Assembly: GCF_041320595.1 (NCBI RefSeq)
Contig: NZ_CP166625.1
Span: 592,660 to 656,659 of the forward strand
Length of the DNA stretch: 64,000 bases
Source of the DNA: Pleomorphomonas sp. PLEO
GTDB lineage: Bacteria; Pseudomonadota; Alphaproteobacteria; Rhizobiales; Pleomorphomonadaceae
Direction: 5' to 3'
Under the pieces are notes generated by a model, which did no database searches, was not told where the DNA came from, and was given only the letters and a program-made list of their open reading frames with translations. Made by a program: the position numbers and the translations under genes. Of the stretch, positions 47,153-56,674 are shown in pieces; within the stretch, counting starts at the first letter, position 1, and the number at the start of each line of letters is the position of its first letter.

Positions 47153-47189
47153 AAAGGGCGTCTTCCTTGCGCGGGAAGACGCCCTTTTT
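47153..47189 (+). terminator. Intrinsic terminator after ftsK
   Basis: A perfect 14-bp stem (47153-47166 with 47174-47187, 7-nt loop) with a run of five T (47185-47189), 23 nt after the ftsK stop. It is among the strongest terminators in the window. Confidence 0.92.
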
Positions 47190-47208
47190 CATGTGTTCGG
47201 TGGTGCCG

Positions 47209-47718
47209 ATGGACCGCATTCTGATCTCCGCCTGCCTGCTCGGCCGGCCAGTCCGTTATGACGGCGCCGGCAAACGGCTCGACGATCCGCGCCTCGAGCG
47301 TTGGCAGGCCGAAGGGCGGCTGGTGCCGGTTTGCCCCGAGCTGATGGGTGATCTTTCGGTGCCCCGGCCGGCGGCGGAAATCGTCGGCGGCTCCGGCGCG
47401 GATGTGCTGGCGGGACGGGCTCGCGTCGTAACTGTCACGGGAGAGGATGTTACGGCCGCCTTCGTTGCCGGTGCTGAGGCGGCGCTCGAGTACGCCCGTC
47501 GCAGTGGCTGCGTTTATGCGCTCCTCATCGACCGCAGCCCGTCCTGTGGCAGTCTCAGTATCTATGACGGCAGCTTCTCAGGCCGGCGACTGGAGGGAGC
47601 CGGTGTCACCGCCGCGCTTCTCGCGGCACACGGCATCGGCGTTTTCGCCGATCACGACATCGATCGTCTTGCCAAGATCGTCGACGTCGGCTTGTTGAGG
47701 GAACCCGACGCGGGGTGA
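47209..47718 (+). CDS. DUF523 family protein
   Basis: A 169 aa protein of the DUF523 (YbbK-like) family. It has the N-terminal ISACLLGRPVRYDGAGK with a conserved Cys, CPELMGDLSVPRPAAEI, and a second cysteine motif in DRSPSCGSLSIYDG (about 105-118). The paired cysteines suggest a metal or redox site; the function is not known. I use the ATG at 47209, since the frame upstream runs into the ftsK terminator; an ATG at 47191 is an alternative. It is followed 58 nt later by the NmrA-like gene. Confidence 0.85.
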   Translation: MDRILISACLLGRPVRYDGAGKRLDDPRLERWQAEGRLVPVCPELMGDLSVPRPAAEIVGGSGADVLAGRARVVTVTGEDVTAAFVAGAEAALEYARRSGCVYALLIDRSPSCGSLSIYDGSFSGRRLEGAGVTAALLAAHGIGVFADHDIDRLAKIVDVGLLREPDAG

Positions 47719-47776
47719 GGGCGTTGTCTCTTCCGCCGGCCGTACGGCCGGATCGGACTTCCTGACGGAGACCCCC

Positions 47777-48619
47777 ATGGCAGACAGCATCCTCGTTCTC
47801 GGCGCCACCGGCACCATCGGCCAGTTGGTCGTGTCCGAATTGGTGGCAAAAGGCGAAATCGTCAAGGCGGCCTCCCTGGACGGGCAAACGCACCCGGAAG
47901 CTGAGGTCCTGCGGTTCGATTTTCGTGATCCGTCCAGCATCGCTCCGCTATTCGAGGGGGTCGACCGCGTCTTTGTTCTGATGCCGTCGGCACCGCTCGA
48001 CGTTATCGCCGCGTTGATGCCGGTGATGCGGCACGTGGTCGACCGTAAAATCAAGGCGGTTCTGCTGTCCACCATCGCCGCCGATGTTTCCGAGGACAAT
48101 CCCTATCGCCGTCTCGAATTGGTTCTGGAAAACTCCGGTCTTCCTTTCGTCATCCTTCGGGCCAACTGGTTCGCCGACAACTTCCGGACTGTCTGGAAGG
48201 ACGATGTCAGCAAGGGCGAACTGGCGCTGCCGACCGACGAGGGGCTGATCAGCTTTGTCGATGGTCGTGACGTGGCCGCCGCCGCTGCCGCTGCGCTGAC
48301 CAGTTCAGACTTCGATGGTCAGACGCTGGTCCTCACCGGTCCCGCGGCTCTTCCGTTGTCGCGCGCGGCGGAAGTCATGAGCCACGTTACGGGCCGGCGT
48401 GTCACCTTCCGGCCGATCTCCATCGCTGATTACGAAGCGCGCCTAGTGGCGGAGGAGATTCCCGAACAGCAAATTGCCGAGCGGGTCGCCGAGTTCGATA
48501 CGATCCGCGACGGTAAGGCATCGATCGTTAGCCCTGCCATCGAGAAGATGACCGGCCGTCCGCCTCGCTTCTTTGAAACCTTCGTCAAGGATCACGCGAC
48601 CGACTTCGTTGGTGTCTGA
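47777..48619 (+). CDS. NmrA-like NAD(P)-binding protein
   Basis: Atypical short-chain dehydrogenase-fold protein, 280 aa. The N-terminal Rossmann motif is LVLGATGTIGQLVVSEL (about 6-22), followed by FDFRDPSSIAPLFEGVDRVF and VILRANWFADNF. This resembles NmrA/QorB-type proteins, which act as NADPH sensors or quinone reductases; it has no clear YxxxK catalytic pair. It lies 58 nt downstream of the DUF523 gene, probably in the same unit, and 182 nt upstream of leuS. Confidence 0.8.
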   Translation: MADSILVLGATGTIGQLVVSELVAKGEIVKAASLDGQTHPEAEVLRFDFRDPSSIAPLFEGVDRVFVLMPSAPLDVIAALMPVMRHVVDRKIKAVLLSTIAADVSEDNPYRRLELVLENSGLPFVILRANWFADNFRTVWKDDVSKGELALPTDEGLISFVDGRDVAAAAAAALTSSDFDGQTLVLTGPAALPLSRAAEVMSHVTGRRVTFRPISIADYEARLVAEEIPEQQIAERVAEFDTIRDGKASIVSPAIEKMTGRPPRFFETFVKDHATDFVGV

Positions 48620-48801
48620 TCTTGTTGTGGGATTTCATCGATCCTGTCGCGGTCTGACGGAAAACGCCGGCCTCGGCATTCCAAAGCATTGACCCTAGGG
48701 ACCGTTTCTGATGATGGTCATGCCGTAAGTTTTTCGCGCGGTCGCGTGCTCTTGGCACCGTTGACCCGCGACAGGCGTGGATCTGAACAGAAGACGAGAC
48801 G

Positions 48802-51420
48802 ATGGCGACCGAGCGATACAATGCGCGCGAAGCGGAAACGCGCTGGCAGAAGGCCTGGACCGAGGCCAGGGTGTTCGAGGCGAAGAACGACGATTCGCGT
48901 CCCAAGTATTACGTGCTCGAGATGTTCCCCTATCCGTCCGGCCGCATCCACATGGGGCACGTGCGCAACTACACCATGGGTGACGTGGTCGCTCGCTACA
49001 AACGGGCCAAGGGTTTCAACGTCCTGCATCCCATGGGTTGGGACGCCTTTGGCATGCCTGCCGAAAATGCGGCGATGAAGGGCCATATTCATCCCAAGAC
49101 ATGGACGTACGAGAACATCGCCACCATGCGTGGCCAGTTGAAAAGCATGGGCCTGTCGCTCGACTGGAGTCGCGAGTTCGCGACCTGCGACGAGGATTAC
49201 TATACGCAGCAGCAAAAGCTGTTCCTCGACTTCATGAAGGCCGACCTCGTCGACCGTAAGAAGTCCAAGGTCAACTGGGACCCTGTCGACATGACTGTGC
49301 TCGCCAACGAGCAGGTGATCGACGGGCGTGGCTGGCGTTCCGGCGCTTTGGTCGAACAGCGTGAGCTGACGCAGTGGTTCCTGAAGATCTCCGACTATTC
49401 CGATGAGCTGCTGTCGGCTCTCGACTCGCTCGACCGCTGGCCGGAAAAAGTCCGGACCATGCAGAAGAACTGGATTGGCCGGTCGGAAGGCTTGAGGGTT
49501 CGGTTCGAGATCGACGGTCCGGCGGTCGCCGACGAGTCGACCATCGAGGTGTTCACCACGCGTCCCGACACGCTGTTCGGCATGAGCTTCCTGGCTCTTT
49601 CCGCCGATCATCCGGTGGCGAAAGCGTTTGCCGACAAGGATCCGGCGGTTGCCGCTTTCTGTGAGGAGTGCCTGCGTATCGGCACCTCGGCGGCGGCGCT
49701 CGAGACGGCCGAGAAAAAGGGCCTTGCAACCGGCCTGTCCGTGAAGCACCCCTTCAACGGTCAGAGCTACCCGGTGTACATCGCCAATTTCGTGCTGATG
49801 GATTACGGCACCGGCGCCATCTTCGGCTGTCCGGCCCACGATCAGCGCGACCTTGATTTCGCTCGCAAATACGGCTTGACCGTTACGCCCGTTGTTCTGC
49901 CCGAAGGTGCCGACCCCGCCGCTTTCGCGGTGGGCGACGTCGCCTATACCGACGATGGCAAACTGTTCAACTCCGACTTCCTTGATGGCATGGACGTGGA
50001 AGCGGCCAAGAACCTGGTGGCGAGTAAACTCGAAGCGACGACGCTGCATGGTGCGCCTTCGGCCAAGCGGCAGGTGAACTATCGCTTGCGTGACTGGGGT
50101 ATTTCGCGCCAGCGCTATTGGGGCTGCCCCATCCCGGTCATCCACTGCGAGGACTGCGGTGTGGTGCCTGTGCCGGCCAAGGATCTGCCGGTTCGCTTGC
50201 CGGAGGATGTCGAGTTCGACCGTCCCGGCAATCCACTCGACCGGCATCCGACCTTTACCAAATGCGTCTGTCCCGAGTGCGGCAAGCCGGCTCGGCGCGA
50301 GACCGATACCATGGACACCTTCGTTGACTCGTCCTGGTATTACAGCCGGTTCACCGAGCCGCGCGCTCAGACGCCGACCGTGCCGGAAGTGGTCAATTCC
50401 TGGCTGCCGGTCGACCAGTATATTGGCGGCATCGAACACGCCATTCTGCATCTGCTTTATTCGCGCTTCTTCACCCGCGCGATGAAGAAGTGCGGTCACG
50501 TCGGGTTCGACGAGCCCTTCCGTGGCCTGTTTACCCAGGGAATGGTGGTGCATGAGACCTATCAGTCGGAAAGCGGCGAATGGCTGTCGCCGGCTGATAT
50601 CGAAATCGTCGAGGAGGCTAGCGCCCGCAAGGCGCGACTGATCGGCTCGGGTGCGCCGGTCAAGATCGGCCCGATCGAGAAGATGTCGAAGTCGAAGAAG
50701 AATACTGTCGACCCCACCGATATCATCGACAGCTTCGGTGCCGATACCGCCCGCTGGTTCATGTTGTCCGACAGCCCGCCGGAGCGCGATGTCGAGTGGA
50801 CCGAGGCTGGGGCTCAGGGCACCGCCCGCTTCCTGCAGCGCGTCTGGCGCATCGTATCCGAGGCCTCCGAACTGGTCCCGATCGCCGAGCGGGCCGAAGG
50901 CGGCGACAGGTTGGCGCTGTCTCTGCGCAAGGCGGCGCACAAAGCTCTGGCCGCCGTTGAGGAGAATGTCGAGGGTCTGCGCTTCAACGTTGCGTTGGCC
51001 AAGATCTACGAGTTGGTCAACACGTTGGCCGGAGCGCTTACCAATGATAAGGCGCTGCTGGCCACCGATGGCGCCGCCGCGACCGCTTTGGTCGAGGCAA
51101 CCGGTCTGCTCGTCCGCATGATGGCACCGATGACACCGCATCTTGCCGAGGAAAGCTGGGCAGCGCTCGGCCACGACGGATTGGTGGCGCTTGCCGATTG
51201 GCCGACCGTCGACCAAGCTCTGCTGGTCGAGGACGAGGTGACGCTGCCGGTGCAGGTCAACGGCAAGAAGCGCGCCGACATTACCGTGGCACGCACTGCC
51301 ACGCCCGCCGAGGTGGAAGCCGAGGTGTTGAAGCTCGAAGCCGTGATAAAGGCGCTCGACGGCAAGAGCCCGAAGAAGGTCATCGTCGTCGCCCAGAGGA
51401 TCGTCAATGTGGTCGTCTGA
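48802..51420 (+). CDS. leuS: Leucyl-tRNA synthetase
   Basis: Charges tRNA-Leu with leucine, 872 aa. The class I signature is HMGH at residues 50-53 (HIGH motif), within [20 protein letters not shown], and KMSKSKKN is near 628-635. The CP1 editing domain between them has the threonine-rich [11 protein letters not shown] and [17 protein letters not shown], both intact, so mischarged tRNA can be edited. It overlaps lptE by 14 nt in a leuS-lptE-holA operon, a conserved proteobacterial order. Confidence 0.97.
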   Translation: MATERYNAREAETRWQKAWTEARVFEAKNDDSRPKYYVLEMFPYPSGRIHMGHVRNYTMGDVVARYKRAKGFNVLHPMGWDAFGMPAENAAMKGHIHPKTWTYENIATMRGQLKSMGLSLDWSREFATCDEDYYTQQQKLFLDFMKADLVDRKKSKVNWDPVDMTVLANEQVIDGRGWRSGALVEQRELTQWFLKISDYSDELLSALDSLDRWPEKVRTMQKNWIGRSEGLRVRFEIDGPAVADESTIEVFTTRPDTLFGMSFLALSADHPVAKAFADKDPAVAAFCEECLRIGTSAAALETAEKKGLATGLSVKHPFNGQSYPVYIANFVLMDYGTGAIFGCPAHDQRDLDFARKYGLTVTPVVLPEGADPAAFAVGDVAYTDDGKLFNSDFLDGMDVEAAKNLVASKLEATTLHGAPSAKRQVNYRLRDWGISRQRYWGCPIPVIHCEDCGVVPVPAKDLPVRLPEDVEFDRPGNPLDRHPTFTKCVCPECGKPARRETDTMDTFVDSSWYYSRFTEPRAQTPTVPEVVNSWLPVDQYIGGIEHAILHLLYSRFFTRAMKKCGHVGFDEPFRGLFTQGMVVHETYQSESGEWLSPADIEIVEEASARKARLIGSGAPVKIGPIEKMSKSKKNTVDPTDIIDSFGADTARWFMLSDSPPERDVEWTEAGAQGTARFLQRVWRIVSEASELVPIAERAEGGDRLALSLRKAAHKALAAVEENVEGLRFNVALAKIYELVNTLAGALTNDKALLATDGAAATALVEATGLLVRMMAPMTPHLAEESWAALGHDGLVALADWPTVDQALLVEDEVTLPVQVNGKKRADITVARTATPAEVEAEVLKLEAVIKALDGKSPKKVIVVAQRIVNVVV

Positions 51421-51940
51421 TCTCCTTCGCCGCGGCGCCCTAGTATTAGCGGCCGGCGCTCTTCTCGCTGCCTGTCAGGTGCGCCCCGTTTACGCGCCGA
51501 TCGGCTCGCCCGCGGCGGGTGGTAAACCGGCAATGGTGACGGAACTCGCTTCGATTGCCATCGACACGCAGACCGATCGCGTGCCGCAGGCTCTGATGAA
51601 TGAGCTAATCTTCCAGCTGCGTGGCGGCAGCGCGCTGGTGGCACCCAAGTATCGCCTGCATCTCGTCCTGACGACAGGCGTCTCGGAGCTCGCCATTCGT
51701 GCCAGCGAAGATATCGCGGTGGCCAAACTGGTGTCGCTTACGACGACTTACACGCTGACCGAGATCGCTACTGGCCGGGTGGTTACATCGGACAATATCT
51801 ACACCACCTCTCCCTTCGACGTCACATCGCAGCGTTATGCCAACGTTCGAGCACAGCAGGATGCCGAGGAGCGAGCGGCGCGGGCAGCGGCGGCCGACAT
51901 TCGCTTGCGTTTGTCGTCGGCGCTGATCGGCAAGGGCTGA
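51407..51940 (+). CDS. lptE: LPS-assembly lipoprotein LptE
   Basis: Outer-membrane lipoprotein that plugs LptD during lipopolysaccharide insertion. The 177 aa protein has a lipoprotein signal with lipobox LLAAC (Cys about residue 23), then the short VRPVYAP stretch typical of this family and a mixed alpha/beta body. Sequence conservation in LptE is low, so the call also rests on the leuS-lptE-holA position. It starts inside the last 14 nt of leuS and ends 4 nt before holA. Confidence 0.88.
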   Translation: MWSSDLLRRGALVLAAGALLAACQVRPVYAPIGSPAAGGKPAMVTELASIAIDTQTDRVPQALMNELIFQLRGGSALVAPKYRLHLVLTTGVSELAIRASEDIAVAKLVSLTTTYTLTEIATGRVVTSDNIYTTSPFDVTSQRYANVRAQQDAEERAARAAAADIRLRLSSALIGKG

Positions 51941-51944
51941 GGCA

Positions 51945-52991
51945 ATGGTGGCGGCGCGCGCTCAGGAGGCCGATCGCCTCGTTGCGCGGCCGCCGCAGGA
52001 TGTTGTGTTCTATCTGGTCTATGGGCCGGATACCGGGCTTGTTTCCGAGCGCGCCAGAACCATCGCCGCTGCCTTTTCGGACCCCAGCGATCCCTTCGCC
52101 TTGGTTCGCATCGAAGCCTCCGAACTGACGGCCAACCCGACGCGGCTCGCCGACGAGGCCTATGCGGTGTCGATGTTCTCGAGCCGACGGGCAATCCTTT
52201 TGCGTGACGGTGGAGGACGCGCGGATCTCGCCAGCCGCTTCCGGGCGCTGTTCAAGCAGCCCCCGCCTGATACTGCGATCGTCGTCGAGGCGGGCGATCT
52301 CAAGAAATCCAGCCCACTCAGGGTTCTGTTCGAGCAGGAAAGCCGGGCGTATGCGATCCCCTGTTTTGCCGATGACGAACGGTCGATCGGGGCGCTGATC
52401 GATGAAGAGGCAAGAGCGGCCGGCCTTTCCATCGCGTCGGAGGCTCGGGCGCTTCTGGTCTCGCTTCTAGGCGGCGATCGGTTGATGACGCGTGGCGAGA
52501 TTCAGAAGCTCTGCCTGCACGCTCATGGAACCGGCACTATTACTCTTTCCGATGTCGAGGCCTTGATCGGCGACAGCTCAACCTTCGCCATTGACGAGGT
52601 GATTGACGCCGCGGCTGGTGGCGCTCTGACGGTGCTGGTCGAAGGGTTGGCCAAGGCGCGGGCCGAGGGTATCGATGCCGGCCAGATCGTCGGCGCGGCG
52701 CTTCGCCATTTCATGCTGCTCGACGAATTACGCGCCGCCGTCGATTCCGGCGTGGCCCCGGCCGATGCGGTCAATGGCGCCCGGCCGCCGGTGTTCTTCA
52801 AGCGCAAGGGCAAGGTGGAGGCCGCGCTTGGCCTGTGGCCGCCGGCTCGGCTCGCCAGGGCGGTTATCGTTCTGGGCGAAGCGGCGCGCGACGCTCGTCT
52901 CAATGCGTCGCTTGCCGCCGATATTGTCGGCGAGACACTGTTGACGCTGGCGCGCGCCGCCGATCAAGCCGCCGGCCGGCGGCGCCGATAA
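51945..52991 (+). CDS. holA: DNA polymerase III delta subunit
   Basis: Clamp-loader delta subunit that opens the beta clamp. The 348 aa protein has the N-terminal YLVYGPDTGLVSERART, the conserved RRAILLRDGG near 78, and the C-terminal helical collar region. The delta family is poorly conserved, so evidence is the combined N-terminal pattern, length and the leuS-lptE-holA order. The ATG at 51945 follows GAGGCA. It is convergent with the first RppH-like gene, leaving 4 nt between stops. Confidence 0.9.
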   Translation: MVAARAQEADRLVARPPQDVVFYLVYGPDTGLVSERARTIAAAFSDPSDPFALVRIEASELTANPTRLADEAYAVSMFSSRRAILLRDGGGRADLASRFRALFKQPPPDTAIVVEAGDLKKSSPLRVLFEQESRAYAIPCFADDERSIGALIDEEARAAGLSIASEARALLVSLLGGDRLMTRGEIQKLCLHAHGTGTITLSDVEALIGDSSTFAIDEVIDAAAGGALTVLVEGLAKARAEGIDAGQIVGAALRHFMLLDELRAAVDSGVAPADAVNGARPPVFFKRKGKVEAALGLWPPARLARAVIVLGEAARDARLNASLAADIVGETLLTLARAADQAAGRRRR

Positions 52992-52995
52992 AGCC

Positions 52996-53568
52996 TCAAG
53001 CCGGACCGACATCTCCGAAAACGTCCACGACGCGCATGTATTGCCGCCGCCGGTGCAGTGGGGCCACGGCCGGCAACTCGTCGAGTGGTCGCCAGCGCCA
53101 CTCGAGAAATTCCGGCGGCTCGTCGGTGTGGGCCGCCATGACCGTGATCTCGTCGTCTTTGCCGGTAAAGCGGAAGGCCGCCCAACGCTGACGCTGGCCA
53201 CGGAAGGGGTGGAGCTTGTGAATTTTGGCGCCGCGAACGGGGAAGTCGTAGCTCCACCATTCGTCGGTCACGGCTATAAGGTCTGCGTTCTTGACGCCGG
53301 TCTCTTCCCAAAGTTCACGGCGTGCCGCCGCGATGATATCCTCGCCGGGGTCTATTCCGCCCTGCGGCAGCGACCAATCGGCGCCTTCGGTGAAAATCTC
53401 CGGATCCGGCCAGCCGAAGGGATTGGAGTAGGCTCTGCCGGCGAACACCAGCCCTTCGGCATTGAATAAGCAAATGCCGACATTCGGTCGATAGGGAAGG
53501 TCCGGCGAAAGCGGATCGCGCTCGGACGGGTCCGGCGGGGTTAGGGCGGCGGGGATACGGGCGCTCAT
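52996..53568 (-). CDS. RNA pyrophosphohydrolase (RppH-like), copy A
   Basis: NUDIX hydrolase, 190 aa, of the RppH/ApaH-like group that removes pyrophosphate from 5'-triphosphate mRNA or cleaves diadenosine polyphosphates. The Nudix box LPQGGIDPGEDIIAAARREL followed by WEETG is intact. Compared with the usual family, it has an N-terminal extension of about 24 residues rich in Pro/Asp. It overlaps the second copy by 4 nt. Confidence 0.88.
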   Translation of the reverse strand: MSARIPAALTPPDPSERDPLSPDLPYRPNVGICLFNAEGLVFAGRAYSNPFGWPDPEIFTEGADWSLPQGGIDPGEDIIAAARRELWEETGVKNADLIAVTDEWWSYDFPVRGAKIHKLHPFRGQRQRWAAFRFTGKDDEITVMAAHTDEPPEFLEWRWRPLDELPAVAPLHRRRQYMRVVDVFGDVGPA

Positions 53569-54071
53569 GAAGGCACCGCCAGACCGGCGAAGGCTGCGGC
53601 AACCTTCTCGTAGATCGGCCGCTTGAAGGCAACGACGAGGCCTGGCACCTCGGACAGCGGCTTCCAGCCCCAGCGAGAGAACTCAGCCGGATGCGCGCCG
53701 CCTCCCGGTCTGTCGATGTCAATTTCGCCGTCATCGCCGAGAAAGCGGAAGGCGAACCACTTCTGTGTCTGGCCTCGCCACTTTCGTTGAAAGCGCCCCG
53801 TGGCCAGTTCATCGGGAACGTCGTAGCGATACCACTCCGGCGCCTCACCCAAGAGCTCGACCGAGTTTACCGAGGTCTCTTCCCAAAGTTCCCGGCGGGC
53901 GGCGTCGAGCGGCGTTTCGCCGTCGTCTATGCCACCCTGAGGCATTTGCCAGGGGGCTGAGTCGGACGCACCTTCAAGGTCGGCGCGATGGCCCACGAAG
54001 ACCAGGCCTGCGCGGTTGATCAATACGGCTCCGGCACAGGGGCGGTAGGGAAGGTCGGCTCGGGAGGTCAT
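53565..54071 (-). CDS. rppH: RNA pyrophosphohydrolase RppH, copy B
   Basis: RppH, 168 aa, starting with the standard LPYRPCAGAVLINRAGLVFVG segments. The Nudix box MPQGGIDDGETPLDAARREL plus WEETS is intact, and WYRYDVPDEL, then KWRGQTQKWFAFRF, are the RppH-typical C-terminal blocks. I chose the ATG at 54071 over a TTG at 54083 that would overlap the deacetylase stop. It is paralogous to the adjacent copy A, with which it shares the whole domain layout. Confidence 0.93.
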   Translation of the reverse strand: MTSRADLPYRPCAGAVLINRAGLVFVGHRADLEGASDSAPWQMPQGGIDDGETPLDAARRELWEETSVNSVELLGEAPEWYRYDVPDELATGRFQRKWRGQTQKWFAFRFLGDDGEIDIDRPGGGAHPAEFSRWGWKPLSEVPGLVVAFKRPIYEKVAAAFAGLAVPS

Positions 54072-54079
54072 GAATTGTC

Positions 54080-55201
54080 TCAATTCTGGTGGGGAACGGC
54101 AGTGATCGGTACCAGCGTAATGCCGCGCCCATCGAGACCGCTTGTCCAGCTGACAAGCGCCTTCAGCGTCGCTGGCCGGGCGCTGGCGACACCGACGGCG
54201 AGGCCGCGTGTGCGAGCGATCTGCTCGAGCTGTGCGAGACGGCTGGTGATCTCGTTCGGCGTCGGCACGGCGTCGATGACCAGGTCGGCTCGGGCAAAGG
54301 TGGTCTTGAATTTGCCGGCCGACTGTTCGGCAACGCTGCGCGGCGAGCTGCCGTCATCAAGATAGAGCAGCCCGCGTAGCGCGATCTCCTGCATCACCGG
54401 GTCGAGGGCGTCGGCTTCGGACGTGAAGCGGGCACCCATGTAATTGACCACGCCGACATAGGTCGTGAGACGCCCCATTACCCGATGCAGGTTCTCGATG
54501 TTCTGACGCGCATCCTTGCTGACGAGCAGCGTATTTTCGCCGGGGTCGTTATCAGGATAATCGAAAGGCTCCAGCGGTACTTGCAGCAGGAGTTCGTGGC
54601 CGTCCTGCCGTGCCTTGGCGGTCCAGCGGTCGAGGCTGGCGCCATAGGGAGCGAAGCCCAGCGTAACCTCGGGCGGCAGCTTGGCGAGGGCATCCTGCGT
54701 TCCGGTTTGGCTGAGGCCAAGATCACCGACGACGATTGCAATTTTCGGAGAGGCGCCGACGACGCTGGGTACGGGGCGGGCATAGGCGTCGACAGGCTTG
54801 CGACCGTCGGCGGCGACGCGCGGCAGCGGACCGAAAGGTGATGTCTCGGTGAGAGCGGCATCGGCCTCGACGGGTAGGGCCATATGCGTTTGTGTAGCGG
54901 AGGGGCTCTCGACGGCCGCTCCGGCCTCGGGCTTGCTCTCGGACGGCGGCGGCAACAGCTCGCCGGTGCCTGACTTCACACCTACCGTGGCGATGTCGGC
55001 GCGAGCATACGCGGTGTCGGAGGTTTCGATTTTGGTCCGCGCATAGGGCTCGCCACCAAGCGGGTCGTTGACGACCATCAGCCAGACGGTGAGCCCGGCA
55101 AAGAGGCACGCCGTGATGACCGCGGCGATGGCGCCGACCGGCACACGAAACCTTCGGCCTCCGGTACCGCCGAAGCCGAGGGGATTGGTCAGGTCGTTCA
55201 T
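54080..55201 (-). CDS. Divergent polysaccharide deacetylase family protein
   Basis: Protein of the divergent polysaccharide deacetylase (YibQ) family, 373 aa. An N-terminal transmembrane helix (about residues 24-46) is followed by a Pro/Ser-rich spacer, then the deacetylase-like domain with IAIVVGDLGLSQTGTQDAL, a barrel strand LLQVPLEPFDYPDNDPGENT and LLYLDDGSSPRSVAEQ. The canonical metal-binding triad of active deacetylases is only partly recognisable, so activity is uncertain. It is followed by rppH and preceded by the ctpA-envC unit, an order common in rhizobia. Confidence 0.85.
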   Translation of the reverse strand: MNDLTNPLGFGGTGGRRFRVPVGAIAAVITACLFAGLTVWLMVVNDPLGGEPYARTKIETSDTAYARADIATVGVKSGTGELLPPPSESKPEAGAAVESPSATQTHMALPVEADAALTETSPFGPLPRVAADGRKPVDAYARPVPSVVGASPKIAIVVGDLGLSQTGTQDALAKLPPEVTLGFAPYGASLDRWTAKARQDGHELLLQVPLEPFDYPDNDPGENTLLVSKDARQNIENLHRVMGRLTTYVGVVNYMGARFTSEADALDPVMQEIALRGLLYLDDGSSPRSVAEQSAGKFKTTFARADLVIDAVPTPNEITSRLAQLEQIARTRGLAVGVASARPATLKALVSWTSGLDGRGITLVPITAVPHQN

Positions 55202-55294
55202 GGCACGTGGCATCCGGCTACTGGCGACCGCCCTGATTCGGTCCTCGCGAGCTTAGTTCAATCCGTGGCGTTGCGGTATGCCACTGAAACGTAA

Positions 55295-55319
55295 CGGGCC
55301 GGAGATGAACTCCGGCCCG
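55295..55319 (-). terminator. Terminator hairpin after ctpA
   Basis: A 10-bp stem (CGGGCCGGAG with CTCCGGCCCG, 5-nt loop) begins 23 nt past the ctpA stop on the minus strand and is followed by TTACGTTTC. Confidence 0.65.
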
Positions 55320-55342
55320 GCATCTTTCGGCTATTTGCCCGC

Positions 55343-56674
55343 TCAGTTGGCGACGGGGTCGTCGCCCTTAGGCGGGAAGGCGGCGTTGGCCTGCAACCCG
55401 CGCAGCAGGTCGAGCGCCAGATTGAGCTGCTTGTCGTTCTTGGGGTCGGGCGGCACGTAGGCTTGACTGCCGGACGCCTCGGTGCCCTCGGTCTCGCTCT
55501 TGAGATGTCCCTTCAGCGACGCCTCGCCCTTGGTCTCGGTCACTTGATCCTTGAGATCCTCCGGCAGATCCTGCAGCACCTCAATGTCAGGGTGGATACC
55601 CTTGGCCTGGATCGAGTTGCCCGACGGCGTGTAGTAGCGCGCCGTGGTCAGGCGGATAGCGCCATTCGAGCCCAGCGGGATAATAGTCTGGACCGACCCC
55701 TTGCCGAAGGACCGCGTGCCGAGGATTGTCGCCCGGCGATGGTCCTGAAGCGCGCCGGCGACGATTTCCGATGCCGAAGCGGAGCCGCCGTTGATCAGCA
55801 CGATCAGCGGCTTGTCACCGACCAGCTCGCCAGCCTTGGCGGCATAGCGGCGCGTATCGCCATCGTGGCGGCCGCGCGTGGAGACGATCTCACCCTTGTC
55901 GAGGAAGGCGTCGGAGACGGCGATCGCCTGATCGAGCAGGCCACCTGGGTCGTTGCGCAGATCGAGCACATAACCCTTGAGCTTGTCGGCGGGGATGGCG
56001 GCGTCAATCTTGTCGATGGCGGTCTTGAGGCCGTCGAAGGTCTGGGCCGTGAACTGGGAGATGCGGACATAGCCGACATCGTCCTTCACCTCGTAGCGTA
56101 CCGACTGCATCTTGATGACGTCGCGAACGATCTTGACGTCGAAAGGCTTGTCGGTGCCGCGCACCACGGTGAGGGTGATCGACGAGTTGATCGGCCCACG
56201 CATCTTGTCGACGGCGTCGTTGAGGGTAAGGCCCTTCACGTCAGTGCCATCGATGGCGGTGATCAAATCACCGGCACGGATACCTGCCTTGGTGGCGGGC
56301 GTATCGTCGATCGGCGTCACCACCTTGACGACGCCATCTTCCATGGTGACCTCGATGCCGAGTCCGCCGAACTCGCCCTTGGTCTGAACCTGCATGTCCT
56401 GATAGCTCTTGGCATTCATGTAGCTCGAATGTGGGTCGAGCGACGTCAGCATGCCGTTGATCGCGGCCTCAATCAGGGCCGGTTCGTCAGGTTCCTCGAC
56501 ATAGTCGGAGCGGATACGCTCGAACACGTCGCCAAACAGGTTTAGCTGGCGATAGGTATCGACGCCGGCAGCTACGGCCGACCCGAAGCCGGGCAGACGG
56601 TGCTCGAGGGTCAGGGTAGTAACGCCGGCGCCAAGTACGGCGCCCGCTGCGAGTAGCGACAGTTTTCTGATCAT
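55343..56674 (-). CDS. ctpA: C-terminal processing peptidase (S41 family, CtpA)
   Basis: Periplasmic serine protease that processes or degrades envelope proteins, including cell-wall hydrolases. The 443 aa protein has a signal-anchor (about 6-25), a PDZ domain (about 90-170) and the S41 catalytic region with Ser in GGSASASE (about 298-305) and the Lys in SFGKGSVQ (about 324-331). The C-terminal 60 residues are polar. I use the ATG at 56674; a codon at 56707 would lie inside the upstream gene. It overlaps the EnvC-like stop by 4 nt. Confidence 0.95.
   Translation of the reverse strand: MIRKLSLLAAGAVLGAGVTTLTLEHRLPGFGSAVAAGVDTYRQLNLFGDVFERIRSDYVEEPDEPALIEAAINGMLTSLDPHSSYMNAKSYQDMQVQTKGEFGGLGIEVTMEDGVVKVVTPIDDTPATKAGIRAGDLITAIDGTDVKGLTLNDAVDKMRGPINSSITLTVVRGTDKPFDVKIVRDVIKMQSVRYEVKDDVGYVRISQFTAQTFDGLKTAIDKIDAAIPADKLKGYVLDLRNDPGGLLDQAIAVSDAFLDKGEIVSTRGRHDGDTRRYAAKAGELVGDKPLIVLINGGSASASEIVAGALQDHRRATILGTRSFGKGSVQTIIPLGSNGAIRLTTARYYTPSGNSIQAKGIHPDIEVLQDLPEDLKDQVTETKGEASLKGHLKSETEGTEASGSQAYVPPDPKNDKQLNLALDLLRGLQANAAFPPKGDDPVAN

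Noticed and set aside
48718..51216. 832-codon open frame antisense to leuS
   Set aside because: The translation is His/Arg/Gly-rich with no known domain and lies wholly opposite the well-conserved leuS gene. Long antisense frames are expected in high-GC DNA with third-position bias.
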